Part shown: piece after piece, positions 22,767 through 31,994 of the stretch
How positions within the stretch are numbered: the first letter of the stretch is position 1
Layout of the letters: each line of letters opens with the position of its first letter
Origin: Thalassomonas viridans
GTDB lineage: Bacteria > Pseudomonadota > Gammaproteobacteria > Enterobacterales > Alteromonadaceae
Reading direction: 5' to 3'
Length of the DNA: 64,000 nucleotides
NCBI RefSeq assembly: GCF_000948985.2
Contig: NZ_CP059733.1
Span: 5,890,001 to 5,954,000, forward strand
Program-made: the position numbers and the translations under genes
Notes under the pieces: model-generated
What the model saw: only the letters and a program-made list of their open reading frames with translations
What the model was told of the DNA's origin: nothing
The model's database searches: none

Positions 22767-22800
22767 CGATAAGTATTTCTCGCTGAGCGACATATAGTCT

Positions 22801-22824
22801 GGTCTTGAATCAGGAAACAAGACC
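22801..22824. terminator. Hairpin between convergent symporter and antitoxin genes
   Basis: GGTCTTG at 22801-22807 pairs with CAAGACC at 22818-22824 and is followed by TGTTTTA. It overlaps the 3' end of the leftward antitoxin gene. The short stem makes this a moderate call. Confidence 0.45.
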
Positions 22825-23043
22825 TGTTTTATATTGGGTAATTGAACGATGTAAGTGTTCTGCATTCGCCGGAGAACGTAACAGATGCACAGTTTCCATC
22901 AAGCTGTTGTAGTACTCTAAAGACATCACAACAACATCTTCTGAATCGCAACATGTAATAACCGTTGTATCAGCATCATTAACAACACCATCTAAAACAG
23001 TTTTCAAGTCGTTACGGGCTTCGGCGAAAGATACTATTTTCAT
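22810..23043 (-). CDS. Orphan Phd/YefM-type antitoxin
   Basis: The 77-residue protein starts at an ATG at 23043 with a GGAGA Shine-Dalgarno (an upstream in-frame ATG adds five residues). MKIVSFAEARNDLKTVLDGVV and the strand VVVMSLEYYNSLMETVHLL are the classic YefM/Phd fold: an N-terminal DNA-binding dimer and a C-terminal toxin-neutralising tail. In the usual operon a yoeB-type toxin follows at once, but on this strand the next 44 bp lead into the end of the convergent symporter. No YoeB frame is seen. It is therefore a solitary antitoxin or a decayed module. Confidence 0.85.
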   Translation of the reverse strand: MKIVSFAEARNDLKTVLDGVVNDADTTVITCCDSEDVVVMSLEYYNSLMETVHLLRSPANAEHLHRSITQYKTGLVS

Positions 23044-23151
23044 AAAGTCTCCGTACACACAATTTATGGTACAAGTACAAATAAGAATACCATGTAGTAC
23101 AATATTAAAGGCATAAATACTAGTGGCTATGAATTGTTCAGCTCTCTGTCA

Positions 23152-24072
23152 CTACTCCACCACATTATCGATAATCAACTCCCGCAACCATTTATGCCCC
23201 AGGTCATGTTCAAAATGCTTATGCCACATCAGCACATAAGCCCCGGGATCAAACGCCACCGGAATATCTAAAATACGCAGTTTAAAGCTGGCCGCCAGTT
23301 TAGTGGCGTGCCGTCCCGGCGCACAGAGAATTAAGTCGCTTTGCTCACATAAACTCATGGCACTGTGAAAGTCCGGCATATGTACGGCAATATCGCGGTC
23401 GAGTTTTTTAATATTAAGCACATCGTCCAGCAGCCACTTGTTCATGCCGCCTATGGTCACCTGGATATGGCGGTATTTCAAAAACGTATCTATATCCCAG
23501 TTCTCCTGCAGCGCCGGATGATCTTCCCGCAGCAGGCACAGGGAATTCTCCCTGAGCAGTTCGACATGATTAAGTTCACCCGGAATATCCTTGATATGAA
23601 TCGGTGAGCGGCTGTCCCATTCCCGACAGGCAATCCCCATATCTATTTCACAGTTGAGCAACGCCTGCATACTGTGCTCGTTCCAGGTATTGGTTTTTAA
23701 ACTGACATTAGGTGCCTGCACCAACAGATCCGGCATAAAATACGGAAACGTCAGCGAATAGGCCATATCCGGCATATGGATATGAAAACGGCGCTGGCTC
23801 TGGGCAGGGTCAAAGGCCGTCGGTCGGGTCAGCTGCTCCAGCTGCTGGATCACCTGGCGTAATTGCGGCGCCAGTTCAATCGCCCTGGGGGTGGCCTTTA
23901 ACCCCTGGGCGCTGCGTTCAAACAACGGGTCGGCAAACATATCCCTTAACCGGGATAAGTGCTTACTCACCGCCGACTGAGTCACATTCAAGCGCTCGGC
24001 GGCAACCGTCACATTCAGCTCTTCCAGCAACACCGCCAGCACCTTTAATAAATTTAAATCCAGCTTATTCAT
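23152..24072 (-). CDS. LysR-family transcriptional regulator
   Basis: An N-terminal winged HTH (LDLNLLKVLAVLLEELNVTVAAERLNVTQSAVSKHLSRLRD split around residues 3-45) precedes a periplasmic-binding-like effector domain. The start is placed at MNKLDLNLL (24072), the standard LTTR N-terminus; upstream frame adds nine residues. It is divergent from the MFS exporter at 24191. Adjacent divergent location usually means that the LTTR controls the exporter. The effector is unknown. Confidence 0.9.
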   Translation of the reverse strand: MNKLDLNLLKVLAVLLEELNVTVAAERLNVTQSAVSKHLSRLRDMFADPLFERSAQGLKATPRAIELAPQLRQVIQQLEQLTRPTAFDPAQSQRRFHIHMPDMAYSLTFPYFMPDLLVQAPNVSLKTNTWNEHSMQALLNCEIDMGIACREWDSRSPIHIKDIPGELNHVELLRENSLCLLREDHPALQENWDIDTFLKYRHIQVTIGGMNKWLLDDVLNIKKLDRDIAVHMPDFHSAMSLCEQSDLILCAPGRHATKLAASFKLRILDIPVAFDPGAYVLMWHKHFEHDLGHKWLRELIIDNVVE

Positions 24073-24190
24073 CCCGGCCCCCTTCAATACCAGCAACATT
24101 CCAAAGTGGAATAATTAATACAATGATAATTCATTTCTGCTCATAAACCTAATCACCTATACTGGCCCCACTAAGCCCCAGGAGAGAGAA

Positions 24191-25375
24191 ATGACGAAAC
24201 GAGCCGCCCTGCCACTACTTATGTTGATGGTGATTTTCAGCCCGCTGGCAATAGATATCTTTTTGCCCGCCCTGCCCGTAATGGCGCAAGACTTTACCGT
24301 GCCTATGTCACAAATACAGTGGAGTATCAGCGCATTTCTGTTAACCATGGGACTGGGCCAGTTACTAAGCGGTCCGCTGGCAGATCGTTACGGCCGCCGC
24401 CCGGTTGCCATCACCGGCGTACTCATTTACGGCATATCTTCACTGCTGGCGGCATTTAGCGCCAGCCTGGAAGCTTTTCTGATTTGCCGCCTGGCACAAG
24501 GCTTTGGCGCCTGCGCCATAGTGGTGGCGGCTTTCGCTTGTGTGCGTGACCGTTATGACGCCATACAAAGCGGGGTGATCTACAGCTATCTTAACAGCGC
24601 CATCTGCTGCATCCCGGCCATGGCCCCCCTGCTCGGCAGCGTATTAACGGAAACATTTGGCTGGCGCAGCAACTTTGAAGCCATGGCCCTTTATGCTGCG
24701 ATTGCCGGTACCATCATCTTCTTTGCCTTGCCGGAAACCCGCCCGGCGAGTACGGTACAGCATAAAAAACTGGTCAGCTTAAACCGCTTTCTGCCGATAA
24801 TAAAACACCCGGTATTTTTATTTAATGCCGTGATCGTGATGTTAATGATGGCGATCATGCTGGCATTTGTCAGCAGCTCCCCTTCCTGGCTAATGGTGCA
24901 GCTAAAACAGAGCCAGCAAACCTTTGTTTTCTGGTTCAGCCTGAATGCCGTCCTCAATATTGTCGCCTGCTTCCTGGCGCCTAAGGTACTGTTAAAACTG
25001 GGGGCAAGAAAAACCATAGGTTTGGGCATGGGAATACTGGTATTTTCCGGCGTACTGATGCTGGCCCTGCTTGACTGGCATCACCCGGTCGCCTTTATGG
25101 CCCCCATCATGCTTTGCTCGCTCAGCGTGTCATTCCTGACCGGCACCTGCTCAGGCCAGGCACTGTCACCTTTTGGCGATAATGCCGGATCGGCCTCGGC
25201 CCTGCTGGGCTTTATGCAAATGAGCGGAGCCGCCGTGCTGGTAGGATTATTACAATTATTGCCGTTAAACGAGCCGCAGCAAATGGCACTGCTGATGCTG
25301 GCAATTTTGCCGATTTACGCACTGTGGAAGTTACCTAAAGTAAAAAGCACTTTATATGAAGTAGCCAGCATTTAG
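24191..25375 (+). CDS. Bcr/CflA-type MFS multidrug efflux transporter
   Basis: This 394-residue major facilitator has twelve predicted helices. Family markers include SPLAIDIFLPALPVMAQDF at the N-terminus, GQLLSGPLADRYGRRPV (MFS motif A) and RLAQGFGACAIVVAAFACVRD (motif B/C region). Bcr/CflA proteins export drugs such as bicyclomycin or chloramphenicol by H+ antiport, and some export sulfonamides or cysteine. The substrate is not predictable here. It is divergent from a LysR gene, and its stop lies within a hairpin. Confidence 0.9.
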   Translation: MTKRAALPLLMLMVIFSPLAIDIFLPALPVMAQDFTVPMSQIQWSISAFLLTMGLGQLLSGPLADRYGRRPVAITGVLIYGISSLLAAFSASLEAFLICRLAQGFGACAIVVAAFACVRDRYDAIQSGVIYSYLNSAICCIPAMAPLLGSVLTETFGWRSNFEAMALYAAIAGTIIFFALPETRPASTVQHKKLVSLNRFLPIIKHPVFLFNAVIVMLMMAIMLAFVSSSPSWLMVQLKQSQQTFVFWFSLNAVLNIVACFLAPKVLLKLGARKTIGLGMGILVFSGVLMLALLDWHHPVAFMAPIMLCSLSVSFLTGTCSGQALSPFGDNAGSASALLGFMQMSGAAVLVGLLQLLPLNEPQQMALLMLAILPIYALWKLPKVKSTLYEVASI

Positions 25376-25394
25376 TCTGCTCTTTGCAGACTAA
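25372..25394. terminator. Hairpin at the end of the MFS gene
   Basis: TTAGTCTGC and GCAGACTAA form a perfect 9-bp stem around a 5-base loop and include the MFS stop codon. It lies between converging genes; no T tract is present. Confidence 0.5.
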
Positions 25395-25436
25395 TCCTAC
25401 CTGCAAAATCCACCAACCGGCTCAAAAGCTTAAGCG

Positions 25437-26273
25437 TCATACTTGCGCATGTTCCCATGCAAGAATGGCGCTTTTGCGCTCAACACCCCAACGATAATTG
25501 CCAAGGTCACCGTTGCTTTTGATAACGCGATGACAAGGTATCAGGTAACCGATAGTGTTATTTGCTAACGCAGTGCCTACCGCCCTTGAAGCTCCGGGAG
25601 AGCCGGCCAGTCGGGCAAGCTGAGAATATGAAAGCTGCTGCGAGGGCTGACTCTTGATAAGCGCCTCCCACACTTTCACCTGGAAATTGGTACCCTTAAG
25701 CACCAGATGAATCTTGCCTCTTTCCAGCGGCGAAGCAAAGACCTTTTGGCTCAGCTTGCCTGCCGCTTCATTATTCAAAGCAAAACTTGCATTAGGCCAT
25801 TGCCGGTACAAGTCATTAATCACTTCCTGCTCTTGCCTTTCTATAAATTGCAAATAGCAAATCCCCCTGCCGGTCCAGGCTAAAACAGCCTCGCCGAAAG
25901 GGGTCGCAACAACACCATATTCTATGGCAACACCTTCACCGGCCTCCTTGATTTCACCGGGCGTCATACCTTCACAGGTCACCAAAAGGTCATGCAACCT
26001 GCCGGTACCCGACAGCCCCAGGCTCTGACTCGCTTCGATTAAATTGCTGGTATTTTTTAAAGCATCAATCGCTGCCTGCTTGGTAATACACTGCAAAAAA
26101 CGCTTAGGTGATATGCCTGCCCACTCGGAAAAGACTCTTTGCAAATGGTGTTCGCTCATATACACGGCTTCAGCAATCTCGGTCAGCGTTGGCTGCTGCT
26201 CGAAATGGCGCTGGATAAAGTGTATCGCTTGTTCAACAACACGGTAGTGGCGGTGATATTCTGGTTTATTCAT
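25437..26273 (-). CDS. Ada-like AraC regulator / O6-methylguanine-DNA methyltransferase
   Basis: The protein of about 278 residues joins an AraC-type helix-turn-helix (IQRHFEQQPTLTEIAEAVYMSEHHLQRVFSEWAG) to a C-terminal alkyltransferase domain. The latter has GTNFQVKVWEALIKSQP, GSPGASRAVGTALANN and the active-site IPCHRVI. The suicide cysteine takes a methyl group from O6-methylguanine. It lacks the N-terminal zinc-cysteine domain of full-length Ada that repairs phosphotriesters, so this is the short HTH-Ogt type. The ATG at 26273 is used; an upstream TTG at 26294 lies in a 13-bp tandem repeat. It follows the EamA gene on the same strand. Confidence 0.92.
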   Translation of the reverse strand: MNKPEYHRHYRVVEQAIHFIQRHFEQQPTLTEIAEAVYMSEHHLQRVFSEWAGISPKRFLQCITKQAAIDALKNTSNLIEASQSLGLSGTGRLHDLLVTCEGMTPGEIKEAGEGVAIEYGVVATPFGEAVLAWTGRGICYLQFIERQEQEVINDLYRQWPNASFALNNEAAGKLSQKVFASPLERGKIHLVLKGTNFQVKVWEALIKSQPSQQLSYSQLARLAGSPGASRAVGTALANNTIGYLIPCHRVIKSNGDLGNYRWGVERKSAILAWEHAQV

Positions 26274-26277
26274 TAAT

Positions 26278-26316
26278 CCAATACCTTTAGTCAATACCTT
26301 TAGTCAATACCTTTAG
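26278..26316. repeat. Three tandem 13-bp repeats at the ada-like/EamA junction
   Basis: TCAATACCTTTAG occurs three times head to tail (26278, 26291, 26304; the first copy starts CC instead of TC). The block contains the last codons and stop of the EamA gene and the ribosome-binding region of the ada-like gene. It reads as AAAGG-bearing repeats on the coding strand, so each unit repeats a potential Shine-Dalgarno and could vary by slippage. Confidence 0.9.
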
Positions 26317-27199
26317 CCGCTAGCTTCTGTCCGGTCATTTGCTTCCAGGAAAAGCCGGTGACAAACATAGTGCCGGCAATAACCAATATCGAGCCAATAA
26401 GCGTATTGAGGCTGATCTCTTCACCTAAAAAGAGGTGCCCCCACAAAATTCCGAAAACGGGAATTAGAAACGTTACCGACAAAGCCGAAGACGGCCCCAA
26501 ATCGGCAATCAAGCGGAAATACAACAAATAGGCAATCCCGGTGCATACCACGCCAAGTAGAACAACCGAAGTAAAAATATCCATGGTCAGACTCTCCCTG
26601 GCAGGAAAAAAGAATAACAAAGGCAACACAATAATAGCCGAAGCCCACATACTCCCGTGTGCATTATCAAACGCTGCTACCTGCGGCGCATTTTTTGCGT
26701 AGTTGCTGGCAATACCGTAGCTCAATGAAGCCGTAATAGCAGCAATAATGGGTAATACCGCATTTTCACCAATATTGCTGACATCCAAACCGACTAAGAT
26801 ACTGACACCAAGTATGCCCATCAACAGCCCTATAACGACATTTTTAGTAAGCGCAGTTTTAGTCCAGACAGCACCTATTATCGCCCCCCATATCGGCGCG
26901 GTAGAATTTAAAACGGCTAAGGAAGAAACGTTTAACACTTGTGCTGCATAGGCAAAGAGCAGAAAAGGCAAAGCAGAGTTAAAAAAGCCCAGAATAAAAA
27001 AGTGTTTGCTATGCGCCATAAACTTGAGTTTTTTCTTCAGATATAAAGCGATAACAAACAAAGTGATAGCCGCAAAAACAACTCTGGCTTCAATAAGCAC
27101 GGCTGACCCGAGCGGATTTGCCACTACGCGCATAAAGAGAAATGATCCTCCCCAAATAGCGGCTAAAGTAATAAGTCTGAAAAGGCTCGCAACCGGCAT
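26300..27199 (-). CDS. EamA/DMT-family membrane transporter
   Basis: The protein of about 299 residues has ten predicted membrane helices in two EamA repeats (WGGSFLFMRVVANPLG and NSTAPIWGAIIGAV in the first, GIASNYAKNAP to the C-terminus in the second). Members export amino acids, nucleobases or metabolites. The start at 27199 has a good TTAGGAG Shine-Dalgarno; a further upstream frame adds 20 untypical residues. It precedes the ada-like gene, and its last codons lie in a 13-bp tandem repeat. Substrate unknown. Confidence 0.85.
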   Translation of the reverse strand: MPVASLFRLITLAAIWGGSFLFMRVVANPLGSAVLIEARVVFAAITLFVIALYLKKKLKFMAHSKHFFILGFFNSALPFLLFAYAAQVLNVSSLAVLNSTAPIWGAIIGAVWTKTALTKNVVIGLLMGILGVSILVGLDVSNIGENAVLPIIAAITASLSYGIASNYAKNAPQVAAFDNAHGSMWASAIIVLPLLFFFPARESLTMDIFTSVVLLGVVCTGIAYLLYFRLIADLGPSSALSVTFLIPVFGILWGHLFLGEEISLNTLIGSILVIAGTMFVTGFSWKQMTGQKLAAKGID

Positions 27200-27384
27200 T
27201 AAAATGCTCCTAAATCCTGTGAATGTTCCGATTCTGGAATAAGACAACCAGGTATTCAACCCGATTCTTGCTGAATTTAACCGGTAATGAGTTGCGGGTG
27301 AAAAAGCTTTTTAATTGAATCTCTTAACAATAGAGTTTAATTGCCGATAAGCAGCAAAGTGATTTCATTCTCGTTTACTTCAAC

Positions 27385-27410
27385 AAGGGGCGCACTTTAG
27401 CGCGCCCCTT
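27385..27410. terminator. GC-rich hairpin downstream of the metallophosphatase gene
   Basis: AAGGGGCGC pairs with GCGCCCCTT around an 8-base loop, just beyond the leftward stop at 27434. It is a probable terminator, although the T tract is weak. Confidence 0.6.
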
Positions 27411-27433
27411 ATTCATTCAGTTATTAGCCGCTA

Positions 27434-29584
27434 CTAAGGCTGCCACTGGGCATTCAGACTAACACCCGAGAAGTCGCTGTAACCATAAATACTGATATGC
27501 CAGCTGGTTGCCGCCGGATTGTCAATGCTGCAACTTTCCTCATTGCCATCCACCCAGGGGCGACAGTCATAACTGGAAAGTGTGGGCTGGCTGCCTTCAC
27601 GAACATAAAGATCGGCATCGCCACTACCACCGGCAATATTCACTTGCAGTGAACTCATGCCGGCAGGCACTTCAACACTGTAATGCAACCAGTTACCTTT
27701 ATCCGCCGACAGGTTAGACTCGCTTAAACCACCACAATCGCTGCCCGCCTGATAACCCACAACCAGTACCGGGCCTGAACCCATTTCTTTTGAGTTCATA
27801 TCGATACCGTTTGACGTACCACCAGAAGCGATCACCAGGCCATTATTGTTACCTAATTGCCAGGCGTTAATGGCACTCAAACCTGCCTGTCCCAGGGAGA
27901 TGCTTTTCTCTCCTGTTGAGGAAGGAGTAAAACTGGCTAATAAAGTGCCCTGATGATTATCACCGGAAACAGAATTCCAGGTCGCATTGTCTTCAGTCCA
28001 GCTGTTATTGCCGCTGTAAACATTGTAGCTGCCGGAAGAAGAGTTAAACACGTTAAGCTTAAGGCTGGCGCTGGTCACAGTGCTACAAGCCGGTAACTGG
28101 CTCAGGTCAAACTTGATCAAGGTCTGCATCTCGCCATAAGTAGTATCCAGGCCGTCCGCTAGCAGGCCGTCGCTGCTGCCGTTGTAGTTATTGTCGGCTT
28201 TGCTTTTGGCGATAAAGGTATCGTCCGAAGCATTCAAAATAACACTGTTACCCGCAGAACCGCTGTCGATCACGCTGCGGCGGTCGCTGTTTTGAATCAG
28301 CTTTAACTGCTCGCCGACACCGTTGGCGTGCCACCAGTCAACACTTGGCGGTAAAGCCAGGGCATCAGCGGCCCTTTGTTCTCGGGTCAGGGTGCCGGCA
28401 GAGCTGGTGAACTGGGCGGTACGTACCGTCAGTTGCTCATTTTCAACAGAAATCACTTTAAACTGCTGAATGCTGGCTAAATCTATGGTCCACGACTTAG
28501 GATCATTGGCAGAACGCGCCGGTGCCCCCCAGCTGCCTTCACCCACATAAACGGTGCCGCCTGAGGTGGTTTCGCTAAAGCCATTGCCGCTTGGTTTGAT
28601 GGCCTTGGTCAGCTTGTTGATATGGGTGTCAGACTCAACCACCAGGTTCAGGGCATGATCATAAAAATCCTGCGCCCACCAGTCGAATAACTCGGTATTC
28701 TCAGACTTGCCCGTGTAGTGCGGATACATAGGCTTATGATATTGGGCAAAACGCCAGCTGGCAGTGCTGCCCTTAGTGCTTAAATCGTTGCTTAACCAGC
28801 TGTTCATGGCGCTGGCATAAGAAGACCAGCCGCTGTTTTTAAACTGGCTGTTTAAGGTATAAACCCGAAGCAAAGGCGAAACATTGAAAGCGCCATAAGT
28901 ATCCAGGGCGTTACACTGGCCGTCGGCATTATAATCGACACCGAACACCTGACATAAGGTCGAGTAGTTGCCGTCCTCATGGTTGCCATGGGTCGCCACC
29001 ATAGGATAAATGCGCTTGTAGGGCAGGCCATCTATGGTGTCGTAGGAGAAAGTCAGCTGCCAGTCTTCCAGGTATTGGTTCATCTCAGAAGCGCTATTGG
29101 CATTGGTGTAGTCGCCGCCGTGCATTACGAACAGGGGACGGATTTTGGCAAGTAACTCATTGCCCGCACGGCGATTGGTCCAGCCGGTACGGGTATCGCC
29201 GCCGGCAACAACGGTATAGGGGCTGTTATCGGTTGGTGCGGTCTTAAACCACAAGCGGTCGCCACAACCGCTTTGATCACACACCCGGTAATAAACCGCA
29301 CTGTCGGCATTAAGGCCGGTCAGGCGGACAAAGTGGCTGGTCAGGGAACCGGCAAAGGTATGGCTGGCGCTAACCTGAGCTGTAGACCATTGGCTTTCAT
29401 CTGTGCTGTAACCGAATTTCACATAGGGCGACTGGCTGGAGCCGTCTGGAGAAAAGCCTATTACGGCATTATTGGCAGGGTTGCTGTCCCACATTAACCT
29501 GTGGTGTTTGGTTTCTGCCTGAGCGCTGGATAGAGTGAGTAAGCCTGATGCCAGAACCAGGCCGGTGATTGTTCCATTTTTCAT
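27434..29584 (-). CDS. Secreted metallophosphatase (purple acid phosphatase-like) with DNRLRE and PPC domains
   Basis: The 716-residue exported protein has a signal peptide ending near residue 23 (SSAQA). A fibronectin-like N-terminal domain (to about 115) precedes a calcineurin-type phosphoesterase with AGGDTRTGW, MHGGDYTN, ATHGNHED and QYHKPMYPHY as metal ligands. The usual GHxH motif is replaced by ESDTHIN. Residues about 445-610 form a DNRLRE-type beta domain (TFIAKSKADNNYNGSS, LIKFDLSQLP). A pre-peptidase C-terminal domain follows (GNWLHYSVEVPAGMSSL, GDADLYVREGS). The role is probably extracellular phosphate scavenging from organic phosphates. It stands alone, with AAGGA before the start. 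Confidence 0.88.
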   Translation of the reverse strand: MKNGTITGLVLASGLLTLSSAQAETKHHRLMWDSNPANNAVIGFSPDGSSQSPYVKFGYSTDESQWSTAQVSASHTFAGSLTSHFVRLTGLNADSAVYYRVCDQSGCGDRLWFKTAPTDNSPYTVVAGGDTRTGWTNRRAGNELLAKIRPLFVMHGGDYTNANSASEMNQYLEDWQLTFSYDTIDGLPYKRIYPMVATHGNHEDGNYSTLCQVFGVDYNADGQCNALDTYGAFNVSPLLRVYTLNSQFKNSGWSSYASAMNSWLSNDLSTKGSTASWRFAQYHKPMYPHYTGKSENTELFDWWAQDFYDHALNLVVESDTHINKLTKAIKPSGNGFSETTSGGTVYVGEGSWGAPARSANDPKSWTIDLASIQQFKVISVENEQLTVRTAQFTSSAGTLTREQRAADALALPPSVDWWHANGVGEQLKLIQNSDRRSVIDSGSAGNSVILNASDDTFIAKSKADNNYNGSSDGLLADGLDTTYGEMQTLIKFDLSQLPACSTVTSASLKLNVFNSSSGSYNVYSGNNSWTEDNATWNSVSGDNHQGTLLASFTPSSTGEKSISLGQAGLSAINAWQLGNNNGLVIASGGTSNGIDMNSKEMGSGPVLVVGYQAGSDCGGLSESNLSADKGNWLHYSVEVPAGMSSLQVNIAGGSGDADLYVREGSQPTLSSYDCRPWVDGNEESCSIDNPAATSWHISIYGYSDFSGVSLNAQWQP

Positions 29585-29680
29585 TATTATACAGTCCTTT
29601 ATTATATTGAGGCATATACAGTAAAGGTCGGAAATAATATAAAATCAATGTGATAGAAATATATAAGAAATGTTACAGTG

Positions 29681-30301
29681 TTAATCCAACTGGCCGACCA
29701 GCCGCACAAAGGCTGCATTGCGGTATGGCAAGGCTGTCGTCTCCCCGGTGCCGAAGTTAACCGCCAGCGCGCCATAGCCCAAATGGCGAAAGCTTGAGGT
29801 CAGTGCCTGCTGCGCCTGACCGCTCCAATAATCCCCGTGTTTGGTGTGGGGGAAAAAACCTTTATCGATCAAGGCATCGCCGGTTTTCCCCTGGTGATAA
29901 AGCAAGCTTTGCAATTCCTCGGCGGTAGGCAAACGCCAGTTACTGACACCGCACTGGGCTTCCTGATTGGCACGGCGGATCAGATCTAAGGTGTCGCAGC
30001 GATCGCTTTCAAAATAACAATCCCCCATATTGGCCTGACCGGCCCGGCCGTCAAACCAGGAGTAACTCCAATAGCCGTCATGAATAGACTCGTTGTCTGT
30101 TTTTACTTCCCAGATCAAACCGCTTTTTTTATCCTGCACGCAAGACCAGGGGCCCGCCCACGGCGCTAAAGGCTCTCCCTGCGCCGTTAACTTTTGCCAG
30201 CGCTGTGAAGCCAAAGCACTTGGCCGCTCGCCCGGGTAAAGGCCGATATAGCTGAATACAGCAGCAAGTATCGCCAGCAAAATAGTAAATCTGAAAATCA
30301 T
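29681..30301 (-). CDS. DUF1566 (Lcl C-terminal-like) envelope protein
   Basis: The 206-residue protein has an N-terminal signal/anchor (FRFTILLAILAAVFSYIGLY). Its DUF1566 domain shows the typical DKKSGLIWEVK, NWRLPTAEELQSLLYH, YWSGQ and FVRLVG signatures, with four cysteines that could pair. DUF1566 domains occur in secreted adhesin-like and surface proteins; function is unproven. The ATG at 30301 overlaps the upstream stop as TGATG, so it is co-translated with the cytochrome/heme protein and probably works with it. Confidence 0.85.
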   Translation of the reverse strand: MIFRFTILLAILAAVFSYIGLYPGERPSALASQRWQKLTAQGEPLAPWAGPWSCVQDKKSGLIWEVKTDNESIHDGYWSYSWFDGRAGQANMGDCYFESDRCDTLDLIRRANQEAQCGVSNWRLPTAEELQSLLYHQGKTGDALIDKGFFPHTKHGDYWSGQAQQALTSSFRHLGYGALAVNFGTGETTALPYRNAAFVRLVGQLD

Positions 30302-31872
30302 CAAGCCCCCGAGAATTCAAGCTGAATAGGCAAGGCATGCCGGGTATGGGCCACCTGCGAATGATCAAAAGCAGAAACCCAGAGACAAACCCCATTTTTA
30401 AGCGCCACATCGTACTTCGAGCCGGTATCCAGCTTACGTGACAATTCCAGCGACCAGCGCCCATCATGCCAGCGAGCGAAGGCACGCACATCCGCCCTGT
30501 CTCCTTCAAAGCGGTTGGAGCGGTACATCACGGAAGGCATGCGGGTGCCCACCGGGTATTCGTCATTTCCAGCCTGATAAGGCTGATAATCAAACCAGGG
30601 GATCACCCAGCTTAAATTATCCGTGCTCTCTTGCTGGTAGGAAGTTAAAAGCTCCGGTGATTTGGGCAAACGCTTGGGCACTATATAGTCAGGCTTGTAC
30701 CAGGCCCAGTTCATCACATAAGCGCCGGACTCTTTGCCGTCTTGCAGGTAACCTGCACTGTAACGCCGGCTGCCGGGCCTGATCTTATCCGGCGGCCCGA
30801 TATAGTTGTCATCCGCCAGGATCATATTATTGGTGCGCACCGCCTTCCAGTGCCAGAGATCTCGGATAGCGCCGTCCTCACTATAGTGATAACCCTTGCC
30901 ATGCCAGTTAGCGGGTTTATCTTCCAGGGGCTTAGGCCCCAGGTGTACCGTACCTGCACCTCCCGCCTGGCATTGATTGGAAACCATCACCGCCAGCTTG
31001 TCTTCGTAATAACGGGTTTCATCAAAATTATAAAAGCCCTGTTGCTCTACCTGCCAGCCACTTTCGGTTTTCAGCAAAGGCAGATGTTTCAGGCTTTTGG
31101 TCGGATCGTCCCAGCTGATATGGAAAAAGGCTTCTACCCCGTTTTCCACCACCTGCACCCTGACCTCGGTTTGGCCGTTATCAAAGTTAGCACCGCCCTG
31201 GGTCATAATGTTCACGGTTTGCGCCTGTTGCCAAACGGCTTCATCCGCATTACCGTCGATATGAATCAGCTCAGACAAAGGCACCTTGGCAACACTTAAA
31301 GCATGCACTGCCTTGTCGGTGGCCTGCAAACCTAAACCAGCCAGCAAAAATGTCAGCAAAAACAAGCCCAGGGACACAGGAGACAGTTGCCGCGACGGCC
31401 ACAAAATACGCTTTAACGCCGCCACTCCGTAGTGAATAAAATAACCACCGCCATGAAGCAGTAAATAGCCGATAATGGCAAGGGCACAATAATAATGAAC
31501 GGCAATGACCAAGGCAGGTGCGAGAGAAAAATAGGAGAGCAGACCGCTTAGCATAGCCCCCAAAAAGAGCACATAGCCCAGGCGGATCACCAGACGGTGA
31601 AAATCTAAAGGGTTATTTTTAAAGGACTTGGGCCTCTGCTCCCGGGTAAATATACGCCAGCCGATATAAGCGATCATCAGCACCACCAGCAGCACACCAG
31701 AGGTAAAGTGCAGCGGATGGATCAAACCCTGAGGTAAAATAGGAGATATCGCCAGCCACTGGGGACGGCTGACACTAGCTATTCTCAGTCCAGTAAGCAG
31801 ATTGATAAAAACTATGAATATGGCCCCCAGATGGAGCAATACCCAGAACAAATTCCCTTTGTAAACCGACAT
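30301..31872 (-). CDS. Membrane cytochrome b-like protein fused to an ethylbenzene-dehydrogenase-type heme-binding domain
   Basis: The 523-residue protein has about five N-terminal helices with paired histidines (LIHPLHFTSG, LDFHRLVIRLGY, AVHYYCALA, YLLLHGGGYFIHYG), as in diheme cytochrome b561 or nickel-dependent hydrogenase b subunits. After residue 205 comes a periplasmic domain of the ethylbenzene dehydrogenase gamma / c-552-like heme-binding family (IHIDGNADEAVWQQAQ, EAFFHISWDDPTKS, DKLAVMVS, LWHWKAVR). This pattern suggests periplasmic electron transfer, donor and acceptor unknown. The gene overlaps the DUF1566 gene by one base; I see no catalytic oxidoreductase subunit nearby. Confidence 0.85.
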   Translation of the reverse strand: MSVYKGNLFWVLLHLGAIFIVFINLLTGLRIASVSRPQWLAISPILPQGLIHPLHFTSGVLLVVLMIAYIGWRIFTREQRPKSFKNNPLDFHRLVIRLGYVLFLGAMLSGLLSYFSLAPALVIAVHYYCALAIIGYLLLHGGGYFIHYGVAALKRILWPSRQLSPVSLGLFLLTFLLAGLGLQATDKAVHALSVAKVPLSELIHIDGNADEAVWQQAQTVNIMTQGGANFDNGQTEVRVQVVENGVEAFFHISWDDPTKSLKHLPLLKTESGWQVEQQGFYNFDETRYYEDKLAVMVSNQCQAGGAGTVHLGPKPLEDKPANWHGKGYHYSEDGAIRDLWHWKAVRTNNMILADDNYIGPPDKIRPGSRRYSAGYLQDGKESGAYVMNWAWYKPDYIVPKRLPKSPELLTSYQQESTDNLSWVIPWFDYQPYQAGNDEYPVGTRMPSVMYRSNRFEGDRADVRAFARWHDGRWSLELSRKLDTGSKYDVALKNGVCLWVSAFDHSQVAHTRHALPIQLEFSGA

Positions 31873-31994
31873 ATCCGATACCGAGCAGAAAAGTGCGGAA
31901 GTTTATATAAGTTTTATGACAAAAATATGAATCCGGATATTGCGACCTTGCATAACCGGCTTATAAAAATGCTGCCAGGATAATGCCCAGACTT

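Noticed and set aside
26700..27430. Mobile element boundary near the ada-like/EamA pair
   Set aside because: No transposase, integrase or long terminal repeats; the 13-bp tandem repeat is explained by local slippage.
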